DNA of 6,794 nucleotides from Pseudonocardiales bacterium. GTDB taxonomy: Bacteria; Actinomycetota; Actinomycetes; Mycobacteriales; Jatrophihabitantaceae. The notes below the pieces were generated by a model. It did no database searches. It saw only the letters and a program-made list of their open reading frames with translations, and was not told the DNA's origin. Shown here one piece after another: positions 1 through 6,477 of the stretch (its first letter is position 1; the number at the start of each line of letters is the position of its first letter). A program made the position numbers and the translations under genes. The stretch lies in NCBI GenBank assembly GCA_030840415.1, contig JAVEEO010000091.1, positions 1 to 6,794 on the forward strand, in the 5' to 3' direction.

Positions 1-1299
1 CGCCAGGGTCGCGCCGGTGACGGCCCACCAGAACAGCTCCCACACCGACACGTCGAAGGAGGTCGAGGTCTTCTGCAGCAGCACGTCGCCGGTCGCGATC
101 GGATAGGCACGCTGCATCCACAGCAGCCGGTTGACCACGCTGCGGTGCTCGACCAGCACTCCTTTGGGGGCGCCGGTCGAACCCGAGGTGTAGATCAGGT
201 AGGCCAGGTCGCCGGCTGCGCTGGACGGCTCGACCGGGCCGGACTTGGCGGCGTAACTGGCCGGCTCGTCCAGGGCCAGCACCGGCGTGCTGCCGGCCAG
301 GCCGGCGAATCGGGCCTGCGCCAGTACCAGCCGGGCACCGCTGTCGGTGAGCAGGTAGTCGATCCGGGCCGGTGGGTAGGACGGATCCACCGGCAGGTAA
401 CACCCACCGGCCTTGAGCACCGCCAGGATGCCCACCATCAGTTCCGACGACCGTTCAGCCAGCAGCGCGACCACCACGTCCGGACCGACCCCGTACTCGC
501 GCAGGGTGTGCGCGAGCTGGTTGGACCGGGCGTCGAGGTCTGCGTAGCTCAGAGTGCCGGCACCGCTGACCAGCGCCGGCGCGTCCGGGGTGGCAGCAGC
601 CTGCCGGGCGAACAGGCCGTGCACGGTGGTCCCGGAACCGAAGGCGTACTCGGTGGCGTTGGCGGCGGCGACGACTGCCGTGTCCTCGGCCGTGCACAGC
701 TCCAGCTCGGCCACCGGCCGGTCAGGCTCGGCGGTGGCGGCATCGAGCAGGGTCAGGTACTGCCGGGCCAACGCTCTGATGCTGGTTTCGGCATAGCGGG
801 ACGCGTCATAGCCGACCGTCAGCACCAGCCCGCCGTCCTCGCGGGCGGTGCCGAACCAGACTCCGGCTCCGAGGGGTGGCTCGACAGCCAACCCGGCCAC
901 CACGTCCGCCGGGCCGGACGAGGCACCCCGAACTGACGCTTCCTGGGACGGGGCAATCTGGGACGGGGCAATCTGGGACGGGGCATTCTGGGACGAGGTG
1001 GTTACCCGGCCGAGCAGCACCCGCAGGCTGCCGGCCGGATCGACCAGCAGCACCCGGCCGCCCGGCAACCCCAGGAACACCTCATCGGATCGGGTGTAAC
1101 GGCCGAGCAGCGCCACCGCGGCGGCGGCCAGCACGACCTGCAGCAGCTCGTCCTGGCCGCGGCTGATCCGCTCCAGCCGGGTGCCGAGTTCGGTCGGCAC
1201 CCGGATCGGGTCCAGCACCGCGGCAGCGGCGGGCTCGTTCCCGGGTGCGAAGTCAGCGGGAAAGCTGGTCGTCGGCACGGCGAGCGGGGAAAGCGACAT
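1..1299 (-). CDS. NRPS subunit, 5' part: half-C segment then A domain (serine-like partial code); runs off left edge
   Basis: I translated this frame directly: 433 codons from ATG at 1299 to base 1 with no stop, so the gene continues beyond the window. Residues about 48-215 resemble the C-terminal lobe of a condensation domain (VVLAAAAVALLGRYTRSDEV, later LTVGYDASRYAETSIRALAR) but lack HHxxxDG. An adenylation domain starts near residue 222. Core A1 is LSYADLDARSNQLA (250-263), A2 is LKAGGCYLPVDP (295-306), A3 is LAYLIYTSGSTGAPKG (365-380) and A4 is FDVSVWE (415-421). Such a domain activates an amino acid as aminoacyl-AMP and loads it on a following T domain, which would lie outside the window. 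The specificity residues in view are D416, V417 and W420. D-V-W is the usual beginning of serine codes (EntF type), but seven positions are missing, so this is only a hint. The start is supported by AGGA 8 bases upstream. The gene follows the upstream NRPS after 28 bases. Residues 103-119 are a tandem repeat. Confidence 0.93.
   Translation of the reverse strand, partial: MSLSPLAVPTTSFPADFAPGNEPAAAAVLDPIRVPTELGTRLERISRGQDELLQVVLAAAAVALLGRYTRSDEVFLGLPGGRVLLVDPAGSLRVLLGRVTTSSQNAPSQIAPSQIAPSQEASVRGASSGPADVVAGLAVEPPLGAGVWFGTAREDGGLVLTVGYDASRYAETSIRALARQYLTLLDAATAEPDRPVAELELCTAEDTAVVAAANATEYAFGSGTTVHGLFARQAAATPDAPALVSGAGTLSYADLDARSNQLAHTLREYGVGPDVVVALLAERSSELMVGILAVLKAGGCYLPVDPSYPPARIDYLLTDSGARLVLAQARFAGLAGSTPVLALDEPASYAAKSGPVEPSSAAGDLAYLIYTSGSTGAPKGVLVEHRSVVNRLLWMQRAYPIATGDVLLQKTSTSFDVSVWELFWWAVTGATLA
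655..1158 (-). other. Half-C segment at the N-terminus of the second NRPS
   Basis: Residues about 48-215 match, in order, the C-terminal part of a condensation domain: a helix-rich LLAxxxxLLxRxT stretch, a beta segment (EVFLGLPGGRVLL), then the terminal LxLxxxYDxxxY...L helix and the usual C-to-A linker with an ELxL motif (198-201). The whole N-terminal lobe with C1-C3 is absent. The C5-C7 motifs (NTxxxR, HQDxPF, RDxxRxPL) cannot be seen. The segment should be unable to form peptide bonds. It could be a relict, a structural platform for the A domain, or a docking surface for the complete C domain that ends the upstream subunit. The limits are approximate. Confidence 0.65.
943..997 (-). repeat. 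15-bp in-frame tandem repeat (about 3.7 copies) inside the half-C segment
   Basis: On the plus strand the unit ctgggacggggcaat occurs at 943-957 and 958-972. It recurs with one change at 973-987, and a partial copy follows at 988-997. On the coding strand it gives SQNAPSQIAPSQIAPSQ (residues 103-119 of the second NRPS), a polar, proline-rich and probably unstructured loop. It sits where the C5-C7 part of a condensation domain would otherwise be. Near identity between copies points to recent expansion by replication slippage; the period of 15 keeps the frame. Confidence 0.95.
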
Positions 1300-1307
1300 G
1301 ACAGTAG

Positions 1308-1311
1308 TCCT
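1308..1311 (-). promoter_or_regulatory. Ribosome binding site of the second NRPS
   Basis: The coding strand reads TAGGACTACTGTCATG. AGGA lies 8 bases before the ATG at 1299, within the 28-base gap after the TGA of the upstream NRPS. It supports the chosen start and independent initiation on a shared transcript. Confidence 0.7.
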
Positions 1312-1327
1312 ATGCGATTGGTGGTGG

Positions 1328-4300
1328 TCAGAGATCGAAGTCGAAGGCGGTGGTCCGGGCCGGAGTGCCGAATGCGGCGAGCGGTGTGGCCGGATCGGCG
1401 ACGACGGTGTCGAGGATGCGCAGCAGGGTCTCGCGCCACTGCTCGACCTCCGAGCGGCGCAGCACGCTGCTGTGCTGCCAGCTCACCCGCAGTGTCTCGC
1501 CGGTTTCGTAGATCTGCAGGTTGAGGTCGAACGCGCTCTGGCCGGTCGGTGCCAGGCGCACGTGCACGGCATGGCCGGCGAAGTCGACCTGCAGGTAACG
1601 GCTGCTGTGCAGCGCGATCAGCGCGTCGAACAGCGGCGTGCGGCGGTAGTCGCGATCCGGCGCCACCATCGCCACCAGCTCGCCGAAGGGAAAGTCCTGA
1701 TGCGCGAAGGCTTCCTCGGCGACGCCGGCGACCTGGCGCAGGTACCGGGAGAAGGGCAGGTCCGGACCGACGGTGCTGCGTAGGCACACCGTGTTGGCGA
1801 GCATGCCCACCGTCCGGTGCAGGCCCGGTGCGGTCCGGCCCGATGCCGGCGTGCCCAGTACCACGTCCGGGGACCCGGTCAGCCCGGCCAGCACGATGCC
1901 GTACGCGGCGGCGAGCACCGCGAACAGCGTCACGTCCTGGTCGCGGGCCAGCGCACGCAGCGCCGCCGTCCGGGCCGGCCCGAGATCGAAGTCGAGTACG
2001 TCGCCGTCCAGGACCCGCAATGCCGGGCGGGCGATCGGCAGCGGCAGGTCAGCGCGCACCGGCACGTCGGCGAACACCCGCTGCCAGTGACCGCGCTGCC
2101 GCTCGGCCCGGGCAGTACCCGCGGGACCGGCCAGCCAGGTCGCGTAGTCGCGATAGCGGACCGCGGGCTCGGCGACCGGTTGTCCGGCATAGAGCGCGGC
2201 AAGGTCGGTGAGCAGGATCTGCAGCGAAAAACCGTCGGCGATCAGGTGATGCAGCTCCCAGCGCAGCTCGAGGTGCTGCCCGGTGTGACGCAGCTCGGCC
2301 CGCCACAACGGTGCCCGATCGATGGCGAAGGCTCGGACGGCCGGGGGCTGGCCGGCATCGACCACTCGCAGCGGTAGGGCGATCGTGGCCTCGATCCGCT
2401 GCCGCGGCCGGCCGCCGTCCAGCACGAAGCAGGTCCGCAACGCCTCGTGGCGCTCGGTGAGCCGGTCCAGCGCCGCCGCGAGCCGGTCCACCTCGGTATC
2501 GGCGGGCAGTTGCAGCACAACCGGCAGGTTGTACTGCACCGCCGCCGGATCCTTGAGCTGCTCGAAATACAGCTGACTCTGCTGGGGCGTGAGCGGGTAA
2601 CTGTCGGCCTGCGCTGCCGATCCGATGGCGGGGGCGGTCACCGGCTCGGCCTGGCTCACCAGCTCGGCGAGCCGGCCCAGTGAACCGCTGCGCAGCACCG
2701 CGCTCACCGGTAGCTGCCGGCCCAGCCGCTCGGCCACCGCGCCGGCCAGCAGGGTCGCGGTCAGCGAGTCCGAGCCGAGGTTCCGCAGGTCGTGTTGCAG
2801 GCCGATGCCCACCATTCCCAGTGCGTTCTCGGCCAGCTCGAGGAGCACCCGCTCGGTCTCGGTGCGCGGCGCGATCGGATCGACACCGGCGAGCAGTTGC
2901 GAGCCGCCCGGTTCGGGCAGCCGGCTGCGGTCCAGCTTGCCGCTGCGGTGCAGTGGCAGCTCGGGCAGCTCGATCAGATAGGCCGGCACCGCGTGTGCCG
3001 GCAGCACCCGTTCCAGATGTGCTCGCAGGCCGGTCACCGGCCCGCGCGCCACGTAGTAGCCGCACAGGTACTTGTCGCCACCGGGACGGGTGCGGGCGGT
3101 CACCGCGGCCCCGGCGACCTCTGGATGGCTGAGCAGGACGTTCTCCACCTCGCCCAATTCGATGCGGTAACCGCGCACCTTCACCTGCTGGTCGCGGCGG
3201 CCGAGGAATTCGATGGTGCCGTCACTGCGCCACCGGCCGAGGTCGCCGCTGCGGTACATCCGGCCACCGGTGAAGGGGTCCGGGACGAACCTCTCCTCGG
3301 TCAGTTCGGGACGGTCCAGGTAGCCCGCGGCCACCCCGTCACCGCCGAAGCACAGCTCGCCCGGCACGCCGATCGGGCACAGGGCACCGTCGGGATCGAG
3401 AACGTAGGCCGTGGAATTGGCGATCGGGCCTCCGATCGGGACTCCGGCCAACCGGTGCCGGTAGTCGACGGTGCGCTCCAGCCGGTGCGTCAGCGAATAG
3501 GTGCCGTTCTCGGTCGGGCCGTAGGCGTTGATCAGGATCAACTCGGGGCAGGCAGCCAGCACCTTCGCCACGTGGGCCGGTGAGAGCACGTCACCGCCGG
3601 TGAACACCTCGCGCAGCGGCCGGAAGACCCCCGGGTCCTGTTCGACGAGCTGGTTGAACAGCGGCGCGGTGATCCACAGCGTGCTGATCCGCTGCATCCG
3701 CAGCTGTTCGCCGAGCGCCCTTGCGCTGAGGATCACGTCATTGTCGACCAGGTTCAGGCTGCCGCCGTTGAGCAACGTCGCCCAGAGCTCGAAGGTGCTG
3801 GCATCGAAGGAAATCGAACCGGTGGCCAGGATGCGGGTGTGCGGCCCGAGCGCGGCGTACTCCACCCCGCGCACCAGCCGCACCACGTTGCGATGGGTGA
3901 TCCGCACGCCCTTGGGACGGCCGGTGGTGCCGGAGGTATAACACAGGTAGGCCACCGCGCGGTCGGCCGGCAGGTCCGGTGCTGGCGGCTCCTGCGGCGC
4001 GGCCGTGGCGGCCGGGTCCAATACCGTGCCGGCGAAGGCGAAGTCCAGCGCGGAGTCGGTGACCAGCACCCGGGCCCGGGAGTCGGTGAGCAGGAACTCC
4101 ACCCGTCCCGGCGGGTACTCCGGATCGATCGGGAGGTACGCCGCACCGGCCTTGAGGATCGCCAGCGCGCCGATCACCAGCGCCGGCGTGCGGCCGGTGC
4201 GCAGCGCGACCAGGTCGCCCGGCCGCACGCCCGCCGCCCGCAACGCCCGGCACAGCGCGTCGGCCCGGGCGTCGAGCTGGGAGTAGGTCAGGGCCTGGTC

Positions 4301-5005
4301 CGACCAGCTGACGGCAAGCGCGGCCGGTGCCTTGCGGGCCTGCTCCTCGAACAACCGGTGGACGCCGGTGTCGGCCGGATAGGCCCGGGCGGTGTCGTTG
4401 AACCGGCCGAGGATCAGGGCGCGCTCGTCGTCGGTGGCCAGCTCCACCGCCCGCACCGGACGGTGCCGCTGGTCCAGCGCCCGACCGATGTGAGCGGCCA
4501 GCCGGGCCACGGTGCCGGCCTCGAACAGCCCGGCGCGGTAGCCCACCCGCAGCTCGGCATCGCCGAGTCCCACCAGCACGTCGGCCTCGTCGAGTGAGGA
4601 CCCCACCCGATCGCTGAACCGGACGGCGGTATGCCGGACCGGCTGGTATGCCGCCGCGGTCAGCAGTTGCGCCCCGGTCGCGGCCGGGTCGAACGGCACC
4701 GACAGCGCGCCGGACCGGCCGGCCAGTTCCACGTCCAGCAGCAGGCCGGGCTGGCCGGTCCACTTGTAGAGCACAACCAGGACAGCGGCCAGCACGGCGG
4801 CCGGCTCATGATCGCCGAGGGGGGCGAAAACCCAGGAGCACTCGGTCGAATCGGCATCGGCGAACGACCGTGGACGGTCCGGTACCAGCTCGGCCGGCTC
4901 GAAACCCGGCTCTAAATTCGGCTCGGCACTGGGTCCGGAACCGGGCTCAGGATTGGCTTCGGAACCCGGCTCAGGGCTCGACAGTGGCCGGACTGCGGTC
5001 GACAA
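1328..5005 (-). CDS. NRPS subunit, half-C / A / T / C, valine-like A domain, probable first module
   Basis: This 1225-residue synthetase activates one amino acid and condenses it with the next. Residues 1-45 are a Pro/Glu/Gly repeat linker and about 57-205 a half-C segment. The A domain (about 215-695) has all cores: A3 YTSGTTGRPKG (356-366), A4 FDASTFE (400-406), A5 NAYGPTE (493-499), A7 YRSGDL (584-589), A8 around VKVRGYRIELGEVE (608-621) and A10 SGKLDR (688-693). The T domain has LGSDSL (743-748), with S747 as the phosphopantetheine site. The complete C domain (about 800-1215) has RHEALRTCF (852-860), HHLIADG (919-925), NTVCLR (1071-1076), HQDFPF (1102-1107) and RDYRRTPL (1118-1125). Against GrsA, the specificity residues are D401 A402 F405 W444 F468 G470 A494 T502 Y503 K690, close to valine codes such as DAFWIGGTFK. 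The TTG start is forced by an in-frame TGA at 5014-5012. There is no epimerase or thioesterase. With no intact N-terminal C domain, it looks like an initiation module. Confidence 0.95.
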   Translation of the reverse strand: MSTAVRPLSSPEPGSEANPEPGSGPSAEPNLEPGFEPAELVPDRPRSFADADSTECSWVFAPLGDHEPAAVLAAVLVVLYKWTGQPGLLLDVELAGRSGALSVPFDPAATGAQLLTAAAYQPVRHTAVRFSDRVGSSLDEADVLVGLGDAELRVGYRAGLFEAGTVARLAAHIGRALDQRHRPVRAVELATDDERALILGRFNDTARAYPADTGVHRLFEEQARKAPAALAVSWSDQALTYSQLDARADALCRALRAAGVRPGDLVALRTGRTPALVIGALAILKAGAAYLPIDPEYPPGRVEFLLTDSRARVLVTDSALDFAFAGTVLDPAATAAPQEPPAPDLPADRAVAYLCYTSGTTGRPKGVRITHRNVVRLVRGVEYAALGPHTRILATGSISFDASTFELWATLLNGGSLNLVDNDVILSARALGEQLRMQRISTLWITAPLFNQLVEQDPGVFRPLREVFTGGDVLSPAHVAKVLAACPELILINAYGPTENGTYSLTHRLERTVDYRHRLAGVPIGGPIANSTAYVLDPDGALCPIGVPGELCFGGDGVAAGYLDRPELTEERFVPDPFTGGRMYRSGDLGRWRSDGTIEFLGRRDQQVKVRGYRIELGEVENVLLSHPEVAGAAVTARTRPGGDKYLCGYYVARGPVTGLRAHLERVLPAHAVPAYLIELPELPLHRSGKLDRSRLPEPGGSQLLAGVDPIAPRTETERVLLELAENALGMVGIGLQHDLRNLGSDSLTATLLAGAVAERLGRQLPVSAVLRSGSLGRLAELVSQAEPVTAPAIGSAAQADSYPLTPQQSQLYFEQLKDPAAVQYNLPVVLQLPADTEVDRLAAALDRLTERHEALRTCFVLDGGRPRQRIEATIALPLRVVDAGQPPAVRAFAIDRAPLWRAELRHTGQHLELRWELHHLIADGFSLQILLTDLAALYAGQPVAEPAVRYRDYATWLAGPAGTARAERQRGHWQRVFADVPVRADLPLPIARPALRVLDGDVLDFDLGPARTAALRALARDQDVTLFAVLAAAYGIVLAGLTGSPDVVLGTPASGRTAPGLHRTVGMLANTVCLRSTVGPDLPFSRYLRQVAGVAEEAFAHQDFPFGELVAMVAPDRDYRRTPLFDALIALHSSRYLQVDFAGHAVHVRLAPTGQSAFDLNLQIYETGETLRVSWQHSSVLRRSEVEQWRETLLRILDTVVADPATPLAAFGTPARTTAFDFDL
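4391..4837 (-). other. Half-C segment at the N-terminus of the first NRPS
   Basis: Residues about 57-205 look like a compacted C-terminal lobe of a condensation domain. VLAAVLVVLYKWTGQPGLLL (71-90) with VELAGR (92-97) corresponds to the usual LLxxLTGQxDVVVGxPVAGR stretch. ELRVGYRAGLFEAGTVARLA (151-170) corresponds to the final YxxxLFxxxTVxRL helix. The C1-C3 motifs, including HHxxxDG, are missing, and so are C5-C7. It leads into the A domain through an ordinary linker (VELATDDERALIL). It shares this layout with the start of the downstream NRPS. It is probably catalytically dead; the limits are approximate. Confidence 0.65.
4892..4975 (-). repeat. 24-bp degenerate tandem repeat coding a PEPGS-rich N-terminal linker
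   Basis: Residues 11-38 of the first NRPS are built from related units: PEPGSEAN (11-18), PEPGSGPS (19-26), then the decayed pieces AEPN (27-30) and LEPGFEPA (31-38). The two first units are 24 bp each and differ at a few bases on the coding strand. The block begins next to the stop codon of the upstream exporter gene (TGA at 4973-4971). An acidic, proline- and glycine-rich stretch of this kind is most likely a flexible tether ahead of the half-C segment. Confidence 0.8.
4913..4915 (-). promoter_or_regulatory. Single TTA codon (Leu31) in the first NRPS
   Basis: The coding strand reads AAT TTA GAG at residues 30-32. It is the only in-frame TTA I found in the genes of this window. In Streptomyces and relatives, TTA is read by the late-appearing bldA tRNA and can tie secondary-metabolite genes to development. 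Whether that holds here depends on the host and on the TTG start at 5005 being used. Confidence 0.55.
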
Positions 5006-6227
5006 GGGCGTTCACCCCCAGCCGGAACGGCACGTTCCGGAAGATCAGGATGGTGAGGAAACCCGGTGAGGCGGCCAGGATGGTCATCACCACGACCAGG
5101 CCGGTGTAATGGCTGCCGCTGAGCAGGATGCCGCCGAGCGCCGCGCCGACCGGCAACGAGCCTGCCATGGTGGTCCGCATCAGGGTCATCGCGCGGCCCC
5201 GCATCTCCGCGGGCGTCCGGGTCATCCGCACCACGCCGCCCAACACGGTCATCGGAGCCGACAGCACCCCGATCAGGATCAGGCCGAGTGAGATCACCGG
5301 CAGGCTGCGCGGCGCCAGCAGCAGGAAGGTGGCGCCCGTGACGATCTGCAGTTGGCCGATCCGCAGCATCTGCTTCTCCGAGGTCTTGAGCGCACCGGAG
5401 ACCAGCGAGCCGATCAGCTCCGCGGCGGCGAGGACGGCCAGGAGCAGGCCGAGGATGCCGGGGCTGTCGGAGAACTCGAACTTCGCCAACCAGGGCAGCG
5501 CGACCAGCAATGCACCGGAGGCCATGTTGAACAATGCGAAGGACAGGGTGAGCAGCAGCAGGAACTTGTCGTGGATGATCATGTCGAACACAGGGGCCCA
5601 GCCCGACACCCGCTTGGTCGCGCCGTCCTCGACCGGGGCCGGACGGTCCAGCGGTGCCGAGATCCGGCTGATCAGGAAGGCGAACAGCAGGTAGGTCGCG
5701 GCATCGAGCAGCAGCACGTTCGACGAGCCGATCAGGGTGATCAGCAGCGCGCCCAGCGCCGGGCCGACGATGTTGGCCGCTCCCATCGCGGTGGACTCCA
5801 GTCCCATCGCGGCCTGCAGCTCGCTCTCGGGCACCAGTTCCGGAATCACCGCCGGGGTGCCGGCCAGCGGAATGACCTTGAGCAGGCCGTAGACCAGGGC
5901 CACCGCGTAGAGCTGCCACATCGCCAGCCGGTCGAGCACCGCGGCCAGCGGGATCATCGCGACCACCACGCCGCGGAACACCGAGTCGTAGATGAACAGC
6001 TTGCGCCGGGAGAAGCGGTCCAGCAGCGGGCCGATCACCGCGCCACCGGCGATCACCGGCAGGGTGAGGCAGACGCCGAGCACGCCGAGGCCGCCGGCGC
6101 CGGCCCGGTCCACGGTGATCCAGGCCAGCGCGGTGTAGGTGGCACCATCACCCAGCAGGTTGATCGTCAGCGCCGTCCAGAGCAACCGGTAGTCCGCGAT
6201 GCGCAGGACAGCCATGTACGCCTTCAC
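4971..6227 (-). CDS. MFS exporter, MFS_3/DHA3 family (EntS-like), probable peptide efflux pump
   Basis: This inner-membrane protein of 418 residues has a series of hydrophobic segments, consistent with the 12-helix major facilitator fold that uses the proton gradient to export small molecules. The MFS loop motif is GPLLDRFSRRK (66-76), followed by D81 and R85. The stretch from GTPAVIPELVPESELQAAMG through NIVGPALGALL is typical of the MFS_3 group, which includes the enterobactin exporter EntS and many antibiotic efflux pumps. It is the first gene of the minus-strand run and overlaps the NRPS start by 35 bases, so export of the NRPS product, self-protection, or both are likely. The substrate cannot be read from the sequence. 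The GTG start at 6227 has AAGGGG 7 bases upstream. ATG at 6215, preceded by GAAGG, is nearly as good. A GTG at 6296 is open but would add a charged tail of poor quality. Confidence 0.9.
   Translation of the reverse strand: MKAYMAVLRIADYRLLWTALTINLLGDGATYTALAWITVDRAGAGGLGVLGVCLTLPVIAGGAVIGPLLDRFSRRKLFIYDSVFRGVVVAMIPLAAVLDRLAMWQLYAVALVYGLLKVIPLAGTPAVIPELVPESELQAAMGLESTAMGAANIVGPALGALLITLIGSSNVLLLDAATYLLFAFLISRISAPLDRPAPVEDGATKRVSGWAPVFDMIIHDKFLLLLTLSFALFNMASGALLVALPWLAKFEFSDSPGILGLLLAVLAAAELIGSLVSGALKTSEKQMLRIGQLQIVTGATFLLLAPRSLPVISLGLILIGVLSAPMTVLGGVVRMTRTPAEMRGRAMTLMRTTMAGSLPVGAALGGILLSGSHYTGLVVVMTILAASPGFLTILIFRNVPFRLGVNALVDRSPATVEP
5012..5019 (-). promoter_or_regulatory. Ribosome binding site deciding the TTG start of the first NRPS
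   Basis: The coding strand has GGGGGTGA followed by 6 bases and then TTG at 5005. GGGGTGA is close to the GAGGTGA part of a Shine-Dalgarno sequence. The last three bases of this site (5014-5012, TGA) are an in-frame stop for the NRPS frame, so no start further upstream is possible. The site lies inside the exporter's coding region, so translation of the two genes is probably coupled. Confidence 0.55.
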
Positions 6228-6234
6228 AACTTGA

Positions 6235-6240
6235 CCCCTT
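6235..6240 (-). promoter_or_regulatory. Ribosome binding site of the MFS exporter
   Basis: The coding strand reads AAGGGGTCAAGTTGTG, placing AAGGGG 7 bases before the GTG at 6227. A second purine run, GAAGG, lies 5 bases before the ATG at 6215 and would serve that alternative start. Confidence 0.55.
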
Positions 6241-6433
6241 CGATGAGACGAGCCGGACGCGGCGAGAGCGCGCCCCGGCATACCGAGCGCGATCACGATG
6301 TCACCTTTTCAGACGGGCAGCACCCGAACTGCTGAGTTGCGCGCCGTCGGAGTTGATACCTCGGTCTCTTTTCCGACACGCGGCTGGCTACGCCACATCG
6401 CCCAAATGGCTACACCGATATCACCAGCGGATG

Positions 6434-6444
6434 GTCACTGTGAC
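6434..6444. promoter_or_regulatory. Short palindrome, possible operator
   Basis: GTCACTGTGAC is a perfect inverted repeat with 5-base arms around a central T, lying about midway between the divergent genes. A dimeric regulator could bind such a site, but 11 bases can easily occur by chance and no regulator gene is in view. Confidence 0.25.
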
Positions 6445-6477
6445 TGCATCCGGGCAACCATGATTGCAGAATGCCCG

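Noticed and set aside
145..936. Open frame of 263 codons on the plus strand
   Set aside because: It is antisense to the second NRPS, whose A1-A4 cores lie on the minus strand in the same bases.
1002..1787. Open frame of 261 codons on the minus strand
   Set aside because: It is an Arg/Pro/Ala-rich frame-shifted shadow across the end of the first NRPS and the start of the second. It has no domain pattern, while both real NRPS frames carry clear motifs.
2792..3583. Open frame of 263 codons on the plus strand
   Set aside because: It is antisense to the A domain and the A-T linker of the first NRPS. The opposite strand holds cores A5 to A10 without interruption, and this frame shows no family motif.
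6228..6296. Longer exporter start at GTG 6296
   Set aside because: It adds 23 residues that are charged and unlike exporter N-termini. The purine run AAGGGG correctly spaced from GTG 6227 favours the shorter form.
6318..6334. Small hairpin CAGCA ... TGCTG as terminator or attenuator
   Set aside because: The stem is only 5 bases with no following T-run, and it lies upstream of the exporter where no gene ends.
5352..6335. Open frame of 327 codons on the plus strand
   Set aside because: It is antisense to the MFS exporter and has a composition of Gln, Arg, His and Asp typical of reading hydrophobic codons backwards.
6346..6377. Inverted repeat GTCGGA ... TCCGAC as terminator or operator
   Set aside because: The 6-base arms are 20 bases apart with no T-run, which is expected by chance in a region of this size.
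6444..6469. Inverted repeat CTGCA ... TGCAG
   Set aside because: The 5-base arms with a 16-base spacer are too weak to call a site.
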